From positions 80,184 to 144,183 of the forward strand of contig NZ_NEGE01000012.1 of assembly GCF_002135355.1 (NCBI RefSeq): DNA of 64,000 bases. The letters are read 5' to 3'. Of this stretch, positions 48,762-57,255 are shown in pieces; position 1 is the first letter of the stretch, and every line of letters begins with the position of its first letter. The translations under genes and the position numbers were made by a program. The stretch is from Acinetobacter sp. ANC 4169. GTDB taxonomy: Bacteria; Pseudomonadota; Gammaproteobacteria; Pseudomonadales; Moraxellaceae. The notes under the pieces were generated by a model, which made no database searches, was not told the origin of the DNA, and worked only from the letters and a program-made list of their open reading frames with translations.

Positions 48762-49823
48762 TTATCCATTAAAAGCTGCAACCAAATCATTTGCATTCGG
48801 GTTGTAATAAGTATTTACCAGAACATCAATTTTTTTATGGCCAGTAATTTTAGCCAGAACTTCAACTGGTAATTTCCTAACCCGAACCATTCTTGTAATA
48901 GCTTCATGTCTTGTATCGTGAAAATGTAGGTTATTCAGACCCACAGCATTTTTTCTTTTTTCCCACATCAAACGAAAAGCATTTTCTGACTGCGGTATGA
49001 TTTTGCGACCTTCATGCTTAATCAGTTTTAATAATTCTTTTGCTTCTTCAGAAAGCGGAACGATCCGTGGATCTCCATTTTTGGTTTTGGGTAAATGAAC
49101 ATACCCATCAAAAATATCTTTCTTTTGCATTGCAATAATTTCACCACGTCTCATTGCAGTTTCAATAGCAAAGAGAAATCCCCAAGCAACATAGTGTTGT
49201 GGCAAAACAGGTTCCTTACCTATTTCATAATTTAATGTTTTTAATATAAGTTCAATTTCAGATTCATGAATACGACGCGATCGAGCTTTAGGTTTTTTGG
49301 GTTTTGTCATTTGCATCCAAGGATTTTCATTTAAAATAAAAAGTTCCTTTTGGGCATAAGTAAATATTGCACTGTAATGTGAAATTTCTTTAAGTACCGT
49401 GTTTTCTCCAACTTCTTGTAATCTTTTATTTCTCCAATTCGTCAAATCTTTTGGACTAATGTCATAAATGGATTTCTGTGCTAATGCCCCAAATTTATTT
49501 TCAAAATTATTGTATTGGCCTTTGATCCAAGCGCGTGATGACTTTGAATCCTTCCATTGGCCAACGTTTTGGTAATATTGATTATTCAAATCTCTAAACG
49601 TAAATTTAGGTTTACTCTCACCATTCTCAATTTTAGTTTGTGATCTTAATTCTAATAATTTAAGTGCTGCCCACTGTTCACATTCTTTTGCAGTGTCACG
49701 AGTGCAGTAATATCTTTTACTTCGATATGAGACAGTAATTGTAAAAGTCTCGCCTCTTTTCCTGGGAGTTGGTATTTTCATTTTGTCGCAAACTTGTCGC
49801 AGATGGCTTAGAAATACTGCCAT
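48762..49823 (-). CDS. int: Tyrosine-recombinase integrase
   Basis: The 353-residue protein has an N-terminal arm-binding region, a core-binding SAM-like domain (~70-165) and a catalytic domain with Arg in TAMRRGEI (~225), HDTR (His302, Arg305), GH (328-329) and the nucleophile in VNTYYNP (Tyr339 or 340). It is the usual tRNA-targeting phage integrase, 100 bp from attR and pointing into the prophage. The start at 49823 has GGTGA close upstream; ATG 49781 (MKIPTPRK) is a likely alternative. TTGTCGCA motifs lie within its 5' end. Confidence 0.94.
   Translation of the reverse strand: MAVFLSHLRQVCDKMKIPTPRKRGETFTITVSYRSKRYYCTRDTAKECEQWAALKLLELRSQTKIENGESKPKFTFRDLNNQYYQNVGQWKDSKSSRAWIKGQYNNFENKFGALAQKSIYDISPKDLTNWRNKRLQEVGENTVLKEISHYSAIFTYAQKELFILNENPWMQMTKPKKPKARSRRIHESEIELILKTLNYEIGKEPVLPQHYVAWGFLFAIETAMRRGEIIAMQKKDIFDGYVHLPKTKNGDPRIVPLSEEAKELLKLIKHEGRKIIPQSENAFRLMWEKRKNAVGLNNLHFHDTRHEAITRMVRVRKLPVEVLAKITGHKKIDVLVNTYYNPNANDLVAAFNG
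49783..49801. promoter_or_regulatory. Tandem TTGTCGCA motifs at the int 5' end
   Basis: Two copies of TTGTCGCA, 11 bp apart (49783-49790 and 49794-49801), share the core of the inverted arm-type candidates near both att sites. Confidence 0.4.
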
Positions 49824-49858
49824 TTTTCACCAATTTAGCCAAGTCTGACACTAGGTAA

Positions 49859-49870
49859 AATGCGACAAAT
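49859..49870. promoter_or_regulatory. Candidate integrase arm-type site (right)
   Basis: AATGCGACAAAT is the exact reverse complement of the left-end motif at 11848-11859 and lies 56 bp inside attR, between int and the tRNA. Confidence 0.5.
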
Positions 49871-49874
49871 AAGC

Positions 49875-49915
49875 AAAAAAAAGACTTATAAGCATTTGAT
49901 TAGCCTATAAGTCTT
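49875..49915 (-). terminator. Prophage-supplied terminator behind tRNA-Val
   Basis: On the minus strand a 13-bp stem (AAGACTTATAGGC with GCTTATAAGTCTT, one G-U pair) and a 9-nt loop are followed by six or more Ts. It begins 11 bp after the tRNA 3' end. It replaces the host terminator now stranded at 11712-11741. Confidence 0.82.
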
Positions 49916-49926
49916 TGATTTGTATC

Positions 49927-49971
49927 TGGTAGGTATAAGCAGACTCGAACTGCTGACCTCTACGATGTCAA
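49927..49971. repeat. attR: 45-bp core within the intact tRNA-Val
   Basis: Identical to attL at 11753-11797. It covers the tRNA from the 3' CCA to the 3' half of the anticodon stem and loop, so integration restores a complete tRNA gene. Confidence 0.95.
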
Positions 49972-50003
49972 CGTAGCGCTCTAACCAACTGAGCTATACA
50001 CCT
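49927..50003 (-). tRNA. tRNA-Val (anticodon GAC)
   Basis: The 77-nt minus-strand gene folds as a cloverleaf: acceptor AGGTGTA with TATACCT, D arm GCTC/GAGC, anticodon stem CTACG/CGTAG around loop TTGACAT (anticodon GAC), T arm with GTTCGAGTC, discriminator A and encoded CCA. It is the prophage attachment site and is intact. It lies 31 bp after the tgpA-like gene on the same strand, with no terminator between, so it may share that transcript. Confidence 0.96.
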
Positions 50004-50034
50004 AAGTGCTGTGAATAATATTCATTTTTATTTT

Positions 50035-52044
50035 TTAAGACAAGTGCTTTCTATTCTTTTTTAAAGTATCTGCACAAGTTTTAAGCATGTCTCTAAATTG
50101 TTTTATTTGCAGATGATTTTGCATGAATGAATATTGTTGTTGCTGATAATGCTGTGCCGTTTGCGCAAATATCTGTTGCTGATCTTGCTCTGCCTGTTCG
50201 GCTAAACGAAACATCCAGCTATAAAAAGTTTCTGCAGGCTGCTTGCGCAAGCTGAGTTCCAATTGTTTGGAAAATTGTTGAATGGCACGCTCATAGGCAG
50301 AAACCGACTGGCTATTTCGATAAAAAATCCAGATGAAATAAACCACTACCACCAGCAGAATGCTCAATAGCATGATGATGCTGCTGGCATAAGCGCTTTT
50401 AATACCTAACTTTGACAACCAGCCTTGCTGCTTTTCGGCATCATAACCCACAACCTTGCTTTGCCATTGATAACTCGCATAATCACTCCAGATTCGCATG
50501 TTTTTCATCACTGCAAATTGGCGGTATCTCCACTTTTGCTCTTTATTGCCCAAAACACTGCGATCACTTTCAATATAATTTTGCATTCCGCCATCTATCC
50601 GCTGCGGTGCAATAATCGCAGTAGGGTCAATTCTTTGCCATTTGCCATTTAACAGTACCTCTGTCCATGCATGCGCATCGAGCTGACGTACTTCCCAACT
50701 GGCACGATCCGGGGCAAGCTGGCCACCCTGATAGCCAATCACAACTCGTGCAGGAATTCCGACATAACGCATTAACAGAGCAAAACTCGAGGCATAATGC
50801 TCGCAAAAACCACGACGCGATTGAAACAGGAATTCATCAATCCGGTTTTCCCCCAACAATCCGGGATTTAAGGTATAGGCGAATTCATGACTTTTGTACC
50901 ACTGCAAAATATTGCTTATATAACGTTCAGGTTGCTGTCCACTCTGCCTAAACATCTCTAATGCAAACTGGCGTGATTGCTCATCTAAGCGCTCTGGTAT
51001 TTTGGTATTGATTTGTTGCAATAACCTTATTGTGTACAAAGCCTCCTGTTGCGCATGAGCATTCCCCAGCCACTGCAATGCAATCGGCTGATTCTGCAAA
51101 ATTTCTCGCACCGGCGTAATACTGCCATCCTGTTTTAATTGATAGTTCTGCTGTAATGGTCGTGATTTCTCCAAACCCATCACCCACATGACATGAGGAT
51201 CAGCCGCTAAATAATGATAATCAAAACTGTATTTACTTTTCTGAACATCGTGATTTACGACCAACTGTTCATTCACAAAACTACTGGTCCAAGTTCTGCC
51301 ATCATACTGATCTAAAACCATGGCTCGCCAATACAGTTCATTGCGGCTTGGCAATTGCTTCACATCACCAATAATTCGAAATGCCAGACTGGTCGACTGT
51401 GACAGCTCGGCAATATCACCCGGTGACATACTGTCACTCATACCGGTAACATTTTTTTGTACGGGAATCGGAATCGCCCAAAGTGGCGGCAAACGCGGAA
51501 AAAACACAAACAATAAGATAAAAAAAGGCAAAGCCAGAATCAGCAACTTAGCTACATGTTTGGCATCGCTTTGCCATGCGCTGGACTGATTTTGCAGTTG
51601 TTTAAATTCATGAGTCTGCAATCGATACAGGCCGATCAGGCAACTGAGTAAACATAACACCACCATCAGTGCCATCCAGATGGACTGGCTAAACAAAAAT
51701 GAACTGGCACTGACAAACATGGCAAAATTAAACAGGATAATCACATCGCGTTTATTCTTGCTTTCCAAGGCTTTGGCAAATAAGAAAGTCGATAAAATTG
51801 CAACGCCCGCGTCTATGCCAATAAAAGTTTGATAGTTAAAATAAATGGTCGCCAGAGCAAATAAAGTCAGCACAAAGGTCCAAATTCTGGATAAAGCCTT
51901 GGACTGATCTTTTAAACTATAAAATAAACCCAGGATCATCAGAGCAAAAATCAGGCTCAATACTGGAGGATTAAAAAGAACCTGTGCCATCAGTATCAAT
52001 GACAGGGTCATCAGCATTGAGGTTCTGATTTGTGCATGAATCAT
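50035..52044 (-). CDS. tgpA: TgpA-like transglutaminase-domain membrane protein (DUF3488)
   Basis: The 669-residue protein has an N-terminal block of about six transmembrane helices, a periplasmic domain, a transglutaminase core with Cys in RRGFCEHYASSFALLMRYVG, His in DAHAWTEV and Asp in WQRIDPTAI, then one more helix at ~555-575 and a cytoplasmic tail. P. aeruginosa TgpA is a periplasmic transglutaminase-like protein important for viability. It is the last gene of a moxR-DUF58-tgpA operon, 3 bp after the DUF58 gene. Confidence 0.88.
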   Translation of the reverse strand: MIHAQIRTSMLMTLSLILMAQVLFNPPVLSLIFALMILGLFYSLKDQSKALSRIWTFVLTLFALATIYFNYQTFIGIDAGVAILSTFLFAKALESKNKRDVIILFNFAMFVSASSFLFSQSIWMALMVVLCLLSCLIGLYRLQTHEFKQLQNQSSAWQSDAKHVAKLLILALPFFILLFVFFPRLPPLWAIPIPVQKNVTGMSDSMSPGDIAELSQSTSLAFRIIGDVKQLPSRNELYWRAMVLDQYDGRTWTSSFVNEQLVVNHDVQKSKYSFDYHYLAADPHVMWVMGLEKSRPLQQNYQLKQDGSITPVREILQNQPIALQWLGNAHAQQEALYTIRLLQQINTKIPERLDEQSRQFALEMFRQSGQQPERYISNILQWYKSHEFAYTLNPGLLGENRIDEFLFQSRRGFCEHYASSFALLMRYVGIPARVVIGYQGGQLAPDRASWEVRQLDAHAWTEVLLNGKWQRIDPTAIIAPQRIDGGMQNYIESDRSVLGNKEQKWRYRQFAVMKNMRIWSDYASYQWQSKVVGYDAEKQQGWLSKLGIKSAYASSIIMLLSILLVVVVYFIWIFYRNSQSVSAYERAIQQFSKQLELSLRKQPAETFYSWMFRLAEQAEQDQQQIFAQTAQHYQQQQYSFMQNHLQIKQFRDMLKTCADTLKKNRKHLS

Positions 52045-52047
52045 AAT

Positions 52048-52974
52048 TTAAGCCTGCGCCAAAAGTTTTTTGGCCTGCAATAACTGATTTTCACCGAGGC
52101 CTACAGCCAATTCAGCCTGTGGTAAAAAGACCGCATATGCACACTGTATTTGCTCGCATTGTTCAATTAAGCCCATCATGAGACTTAATTTTTCTTCATG
52201 TTGAGTACTTGGCATATTGCTATAATGAATTTCGATATTCAGCTGCTCATTGTGCTGTTCAAATACCTTGATATATAAACCTTGTCCGCGTGCTGCCTGT
52301 TTCCATGACACAGCTTGCAGGCTATCTCCAGCCTTGAAATTGCGCAGTTCACGAAATTCGTCCATATCCGGTTCGAAATTTTGCTGATGCTGCTTATTTT
52401 CCGCATTGTACAAGGCCGCTTTGGGTGCCACCCATGAATATTCTTTTAAATAAAAATAGGTCCAGGCACGCACCAGTCCAAAGGGATAGACCGAATATAC
52501 CTGCAGGGTTGGATAATCAAATTGCCCTCTTTTTTCAGTAAAAAAAGACAAGGTCATATTTTGCTTCAATTCTGAAATGAAGATTCTTTCCAGGTGCTGA
52601 CTGGTTTTAACCCACAAATAACGCGGCTGCTTTTGTGCTTGCTGAAAATGTAATTGCAAATCCAGTTGCTGGCCTGCCTGCCCCACTTCATTGACAGAAA
52701 CTTCAACCTTGAGCCCATGCAACTGCCTGAAGGTCAAATAAAAGCTGATACATAAAATGGCACTCACCAGAAAGCAAAAACCCAAAATCAGGTTATTGGC
52801 ATAATTGATCCCGGCAATAAAGGTCAGCAAGATCAACACCAAATACAGATAGCCCTGCTGATAGATAAAAATCAGAATATCTTTTTGCGAGAGCTGTTTG
52901 ATTTTTTTAAACTGAAAGCGTTTCGCTAACCATTTTTGCCACGGCTGGGTCAAAATTTTAGTCAAGTGAATCAC
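52048..52974 (-). CDS. DUF58 (vWA-like) membrane protein
   Basis: The 308-residue protein has two transmembrane helices close together near residues ~35-75 and then a soluble region with the DUF58 signature: DEFRELRNFKAGDSLQAVSW and KQAARGQGLYIKVFEQH. Such proteins are usual companions of MoxR ATPases and transglutaminases; the trio is thought to assist envelope protein maturation. Spacing to both neighbours is 3 bp, so the three genes form one operon. Confidence 0.88.
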   Translation of the reverse strand: MIHLTKILTQPWQKWLAKRFQFKKIKQLSQKDILIFIYQQGYLYLVLILLTFIAGINYANNLILGFCFLVSAILCISFYLTFRQLHGLKVEVSVNEVGQAGQQLDLQLHFQQAQKQPRYLWVKTSQHLERIFISELKQNMTLSFFTEKRGQFDYPTLQVYSVYPFGLVRAWTYFYLKEYSWVAPKAALYNAENKQHQQNFEPDMDEFRELRNFKAGDSLQAVSWKQAARGQGLYIKVFEQHNEQLNIEIHYSNMPSTQHEEKLSLMMGLIEQCEQIQCAYAVFLPQAELAVGLGENQLLQAKKLLAQA

Positions 52975-52977
52975 CCT

Positions 52978-53940
52978 TTAGCTGACATTGACTTGCTGCA
53001 TCAGCTGCAAGGTTTCTGCTTCACTTAAGCCAATACGATGCGACACTACAGCAGCAAACACCGCCTGTACGTCATCTGGCGTTACATAACTACGCTGTTC
53101 GATAAAGGCATGCGCTTGCGCTGCTTTTTTCAATGCCAGTAATCCACGGGTCGATAAACCATGCGGGCTTTTGCGGGTTTCAGTCGCCAGATCCAGCAAA
53201 TATTCCAGCACCACATCGGCAATGTAAATCTGCGTCACCAGTTGTTGAATGGCTAAAATTTCCTGTTCATTAAAGACGTGTTGCAATGTGGCGATTAAGG
53301 CATAACGGGAATCTTGCTGTAATAACAGTTTTTCTGCTGAACGCGATGGATAGCCCAGTGATAAGCGCATCAAAAAACGGTCAAGCTGGGATTCGGGCAA
53401 GCTATAAGTACCACTCTGGAACAAGGGGTTTTGTGTAGCAATCACCCAAAAAGGTTGCGGCAAGTCATAGCGTACCCCATCGACCGTCACCAGCCCTTCT
53501 TCCATCGCTTCCAGCAAAGCACTCTGAGTTTTGGGACTGCAACGGTTAATTTCATCGGCCAACAAGATTTGGGTAAAAATGGGGCCACGCTTAAACTCAA
53601 ACTGATGTTGTTTTTGATTAAACATATTCACCCCAATCACATCACTGGCCAGCATGTCATTGGTAAACTGAATACGCTGAAACTTCAATCCGGCAATATG
53701 CGACAAGGCACTGGATAATGTGGTTTTACCCAGCCCGGGCAAATCTTCAAACAGCACATGTCCACCGGCAAGCAAACAGCTTAAAGCCAGTTTGGTTTGC
53801 TGTTGTTTATCCAGAATAATGCTATTGATTTGGGCCAGAAATGTCTGAATTTTTGCAGCATAAGATTCCACCTGAAAATTCAGCTCTTGCTGCGCTGGCG
53901 TGAGTTCTTGTTTTTGAACTTTATTCGTACCCCAAATCAC
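52978..53940 (-). CDS. MoxR-family AAA+ ATPase
   Basis: The 320-residue protein has Walker A LPGLGKTT (~67-74), a MoxR-type QFTNDMLASDVIGVNMFNQK segment, Walker B ILLADEINR, sensor 1 in ATQNP, and the C-terminal lid with TRGLLALKKAAQAHAF. MoxR ATPases act as chaperones that assemble or activate partner complexes with vWA-domain proteins, here probably the DUF58 protein. It is the first gene of the operon. Confidence 0.92.
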   Translation of the reverse strand: MIWGTNKVQKQELTPAQQELNFQVESYAAKIQTFLAQINSIILDKQQQTKLALSCLLAGGHVLFEDLPGLGKTTLSSALSHIAGLKFQRIQFTNDMLASDVIGVNMFNQKQHQFEFKRGPIFTQILLADEINRCSPKTQSALLEAMEEGLVTVDGVRYDLPQPFWVIATQNPLFQSGTYSLPESQLDRFLMRLSLGYPSRSAEKLLLQQDSRYALIATLQHVFNEQEILAIQQLVTQIYIADVVLEYLLDLATETRKSPHGLSTRGLLALKKAAQAHAFIEQRSYVTPDDVQAVFAAVVSHRIGLSEAETLQLMQQVNVS

Positions 53941-53956
53941 ACTCTTTCCTCAATAA

Positions 53957-53988
53957 AAAAACGGTGCATGATTAACATACACCGTTTT
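53957..53988 (-). terminator. Terminator of the cstA-ybdD operon
   Basis: AAAACGGTG/CACCGTTTT with internal partial pairing and, on the minus strand, a T-run. It lies 50 bp after the ybdD stop and before moxR. Confidence 0.72.
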
Positions 53989-54037
53989 GTAGTTTTTCCA
54001 AACAAATCAAAAGATTTCTGACAAATAATTCATCATA

Positions 54038-54340
54038 CTAGCAAGGACATTTTTTCATTCCACCCGATGCACTTGGATAACGCGCATCCACACAGTATCG
54101 GTAAAATGTCTTCGCATCCATAGGCGTTAAATCAGCATGATGTTTTGCCATATGCGCCAAATAGGTCTGATAATCCGGCACACCCACCATCAGGCGAAAG
54201 CTTTGCTGTAGACGTTGCCAAATGATCTGAATGGTTTTAATCCCATTCAGCATCAAAAATTTTTTCGGCTGCGCCAGCACAGTGAATTTAATGATTTTAC
54301 CCAGAGCCAGTTTCTGACGAATTTGATCTTTTAGACTCAT
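54038..54340 (-). CDS. ybdD: YbdD/YjiX-family protein
   Basis: The 100-residue protein ends with the family signature: MVGVPDYQTYLAHMAKHH, TPMDAKTFYRYCVDARY and a Gly/Cys-rich tail. The N-terminal ~35 residues are longer than in E. coli YbdD (65 residues). The small protein accompanies CstA-type transporters almost everywhere; its biochemical role is unclear. It overlaps cstA by 4 bp (ATGA). Confidence 0.88.
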   Translation of the reverse strand: MSLKDQIRQKLALGKIIKFTVLAQPKKFLMLNGIKTIQIIWQRLQQSFRLMVGVPDYQTYLAHMAKHHADLTPMDAKTFYRYCVDARYPSASGGMKKCPC

Positions 54341-56442
54341 TTCACCCCTCCTGTCACTTCATTTGGGCTAATCTCATCACTGTAAATAGCTTCAGATTCT
54401 TGCACGCTTGGATTAGGGTCTGCCAATGCACGACGAATGACACCAATCGCAGCAAATAGCATGACAATAGCCACAATCATGAAGAAACCGCACAGTACTG
54501 CATTAATCTGATTGGAGAATACAATCGTTTGCATTTCAGCAATGTCTTTGGCCGGTTTTAAAATTTCACCCCGGGCAATCGCATCGGAGAAACGGTTTGC
54601 CTGTGCCAGGAAACCAATTTTAGGATTTTCATGGAAGATTTTTTGCCAGCCCGCAGTCATACAGGTAATGAACAGAAAAATGGTTGGAACAATGGTGATC
54701 CACACATATTTTTCTTTCTTCATTTTGAACAGAATGACCGTACCTAAAATCAATGCCATAGCAGCCAGCATCTGGTTACCAATACCAAACAGTGGCCATA
54801 AGCTATTAATCCCGCCGAGCGGATCAACCACACCTTGGTAAACGAAGAAGCCCCAGCCTGCCACAGCAACTGCGGTACCCAACAAGTTACCAAAGAAATT
54901 GTGCGATTTTTTCACCGCAGGAATCACGATACCGACAGTATCCTGAACCATGAAACGGCAAGCACGCGTACCGGCATCTACTGCAGTTAAAATAAACAGT
55001 GCTTCAAACAGAATCGCAAAGTGATACCAGAACGCCATCATGGAACGGTTATTGAAAATTTCCGTAATAATGTGCGCCATACCAATCGCAAATGTTGGGG
55101 CACCACCGGTACGTGAAAGAATTGAGCTTTCACCCACTTCCTGCGCCAGTAAAGTCAATGCTTCGGGCGTTACCACAAAGCCTAAAGTACGCACCGCTTC
55201 CGCAGCACTTTCAACCGTGGTGCCTAATACGGCGGCGGGTGCATTGATTGCGAAATATACACCGGGTTCAAGAATAGTGGCGCAAATCATCGCCATCACG
55301 GCAACGAAAGATTCCATCAGCATGCCACCATAACCGATCACACGAATATCCACTTCGTTATTGACCAGCTTCGGTGTAGTACCTGAAGACACTAAAGCAT
55401 GGAAACCTGAAATGGCGCCACAAGCGATGGTAATGAACAGGAACGGGAACATAGAACCGGCAAAAACAGGTCCTGTACCATCAATGAAATGCGTAACAGC
55501 CGGCATTTTCATTTCAGGCAATGCCACCATAATGCCCACAGCCAGACCGGCAATCACGCCAATCTTCAAGAAGGTAGAAAGGTAGTCGCGTGGCGCAAGC
55601 AGCAACCAGACAGGTAATGCAGAAGCAATAAAACCATAAACAATCAAACACCAGGTCAATTGCGTGCCTGAAAGGGTAAACAATGGTCCCCAGTAAGGAT
55701 CAGCTGCAACATTACCGCCATAGACAATCGCCATCATCATCAGTACAAAACCGATAATTGAAACTTCGGCAATTTTACCCGGACGGATATAACGCATATA
55801 TACGCCCATGAACAAGGCGATTGGAATGGTTGCAGCAATACTGAACACGCCCCATGGGCTGTTGGTCAAGGCTTTTACCACCACCAAGGCAAGCACAGCA
55901 AGAATAATGATCATGACGCCTAATGCACCCAGCATCACAATCACACCGGCAAAGGAACCCAGTTCCTGCTTTGCCATTTCACCCAGTGATCGTCCATCAC
56001 GGCGGGTCGAAATAAACAGCACCAAGAAATCCTGAACCGCACCTGCAAGCACAACACCCACTAATAGCCAGATCGTTCCAGGCAAGTAGCCCATTTGCGC
56101 AGCAAGAATTGGCCCCACTAAAGGTCCAGCTCCAGCAATCGCAGCAAAGTGGTGTCCAAACAAAACATATTTATTGGTCGGCACATAATCCAGACCATCT
56201 GCCAGACGGTGAGCGGGAGTTAAACGTCTTGCATTGAGTTCAAAAACTTTATTGGCAATAAATAAGCTATAGAAGCGATAAGCGATGCTATAGACACAGA
56301 TGGCAGCTAAAACCAGCCAAACTGCATTGACATGCTCACCTCTGCTGATTGCAAGTATCCCAAATGACACCGCACCTAGAATTGCCACCAGAAGCCACAC
56401 TATTTTGGAAGTTATTGATAACTTCGGTTGAATCGTTTCCAT
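54337..56442 (-). CDS. cstA: Carbon starvation protein CstA (pyruvate/peptide transporter family)
   Basis: The 701-residue polytopic protein has about 16-18 transmembrane helices and CstA-specific blocks: NARRLTPAHRLADGLDYVPT, FGHHFAAIAGAGPLVGPILA, GFHALVSSGTTPKLVNNEVD and SILSRTGGAPTFAIGMAHI. E. coli CstA and BtsT import pyruvate; peptide uptake was an earlier proposal. It forms an operon with ybdD. The substrate in this organism is inferred from the family. Confidence 0.93.
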   Translation of the reverse strand: METIQPKLSITSKIVWLLVAILGAVSFGILAISRGEHVNAVWLVLAAICVYSIAYRFYSLFIANKVFELNARRLTPAHRLADGLDYVPTNKYVLFGHHFAAIAGAGPLVGPILAAQMGYLPGTIWLLVGVVLAGAVQDFLVLFISTRRDGRSLGEMAKQELGSFAGVIVMLGALGVMIIILAVLALVVVKALTNSPWGVFSIAATIPIALFMGVYMRYIRPGKIAEVSIIGFVLMMMAIVYGGNVAADPYWGPLFTLSGTQLTWCLIVYGFIASALPVWLLLAPRDYLSTFLKIGVIAGLAVGIMVALPEMKMPAVTHFIDGTGPVFAGSMFPFLFITIACGAISGFHALVSSGTTPKLVNNEVDIRVIGYGGMLMESFVAVMAMICATILEPGVYFAINAPAAVLGTTVESAAEAVRTLGFVVTPEALTLLAQEVGESSILSRTGGAPTFAIGMAHIITEIFNNRSMMAFWYHFAILFEALFILTAVDAGTRACRFMVQDTVGIVIPAVKKSHNFFGNLLGTAVAVAGWGFFVYQGVVDPLGGINSLWPLFGIGNQMLAAMALILGTVILFKMKKEKYVWITIVPTIFLFITCMTAGWQKIFHENPKIGFLAQANRFSDAIARGEILKPAKDIAEMQTIVFSNQINAVLCGFFMIVAIVMLFAAIGVIRRALADPNPSVQESEAIYSDEISPNEVTGGVK

Positions 56443-56565
56443 GTAAAGCCCTCATATCTAATGCATAAATCAGCGTTCATTTTTATTGTTCGGTATAACT
56501 GCTGTTGCTTCCCTTGCGACTGTACTCCTCATACTTTACTTTTCATGTAATACTTTGGCATAAAA

Positions 56566-56591
56566 AAAGGGATGATTTTCATCATCCCTTT
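56566..56591 (-). terminator. Terminator of efp
   Basis: AAGGGATGAT/ATCATCCCTT hairpin with a T-run on the minus strand, 25 bp after the efp stop. Confidence 0.82.
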
Positions 56592-56615
56592 CGATAATAG
56601 TCTATTTTAAAACCA

Positions 56616-57185
56616 TTATGCACGTTCTAAATAGTCACCAGTACGAGTGTCTACACGAACGCTTTCTTCTTGCTGCACGAATAATGGTACACGAACAACC
56701 GCACCAGTTTCGAGTTTAGCTGGTTTACCGCCGCCCCCAGAAGTATCACCACGTACGCCTGGATCAGTTTCAACGATTTTCAATACCACGAAGTTTGGCG
56801 CACTTACTGACAATGGCACGCCATTGAACAACATAATTGTGCAAAGTTCGTTAGAATCGTCTTTTAACCATTTTGCAGCATCACCCATTGCAGTTTTGTC
56901 TGCAGTGATCTGTTCAAAAGTTTCAGGATCCATGAAGTTCCACATTTCACCATCGTTATACAAGTAGTTCATTTCTACTTCTACGATGTCAGCACCTTCA
57001 AGTGTTTCATTCGATTTGAAGGTTTTTTCTAAAACTTTACCTGTTTTAAGGTTACGAAGTTTTACGCGGTTGAATGCTTGACCCTTACCAGGTTTTACGT
57101 ATTCATTTTCCATGATTGAACATGGGTTGCCGTCAAGCATCACTTTAAGGCCTTGCTTAAAGTCATTTGTAGAATAATTGGCCAT
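56616..57185 (-). CDS. efp: Translation elongation factor P
   Basis: The 189-residue protein has the three-OB-fold EF-P sequence: [20 protein letters not shown], the loop [18 protein letters not shown] with the modifiable Lys34, [16 protein letters not shown] and the C-terminal [15 protein letters not shown] relieves ribosome stalling at polyproline. The divergent gene 70 bp away encodes EpmB, which prepares beta-lysine for Lys34, so beta-lysylation is expected here. EpmA is not in the window. Confidence 0.97.
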   Translation of the reverse strand: MANYSTNDFKQGLKVMLDGNPCSIMENEYVKPGKGQAFNRVKLRNLKTGKVLEKTFKSNETLEGADIVEVEMNYLYNDGEMWNFMDPETFEQITADKTAMGDAAKWLKDDSNELCTIMLFNGVPLSVSAPNFVVLKIVETDPGVRGDTSGGGGKPAKLETGAVVRVPLFVQQEESVRVDTRTGDYLERA

Positions 57186-57255
57186 GAAAGGCTCGCTCCA
57201 AACTTACTAACTTAAATCTATTAATGCTAGACTAGCATTATTTTTAACACGTAGC

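Larger units (their letters stand above)
11753..49971. mobile_element. P2-type prophage integrated in tRNA-Val(GAC)
   Basis: The element is about 38.2 kb and is bounded by a 45-bp direct repeat of the tRNA 3' end. It carries a tyrosine integrase beside attR, the full set of P2-like head, tail, lysis and late-activator genes in P2 order, and early and regulatory genes. All structural genes look intact except the tail sheath, which is encoded in two ORFs. Accessory genes (toxin-antitoxin, methylase, SIR2, kinase pair, bacteriocin-like) sit at module boundaries. Confidence 0.95.
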
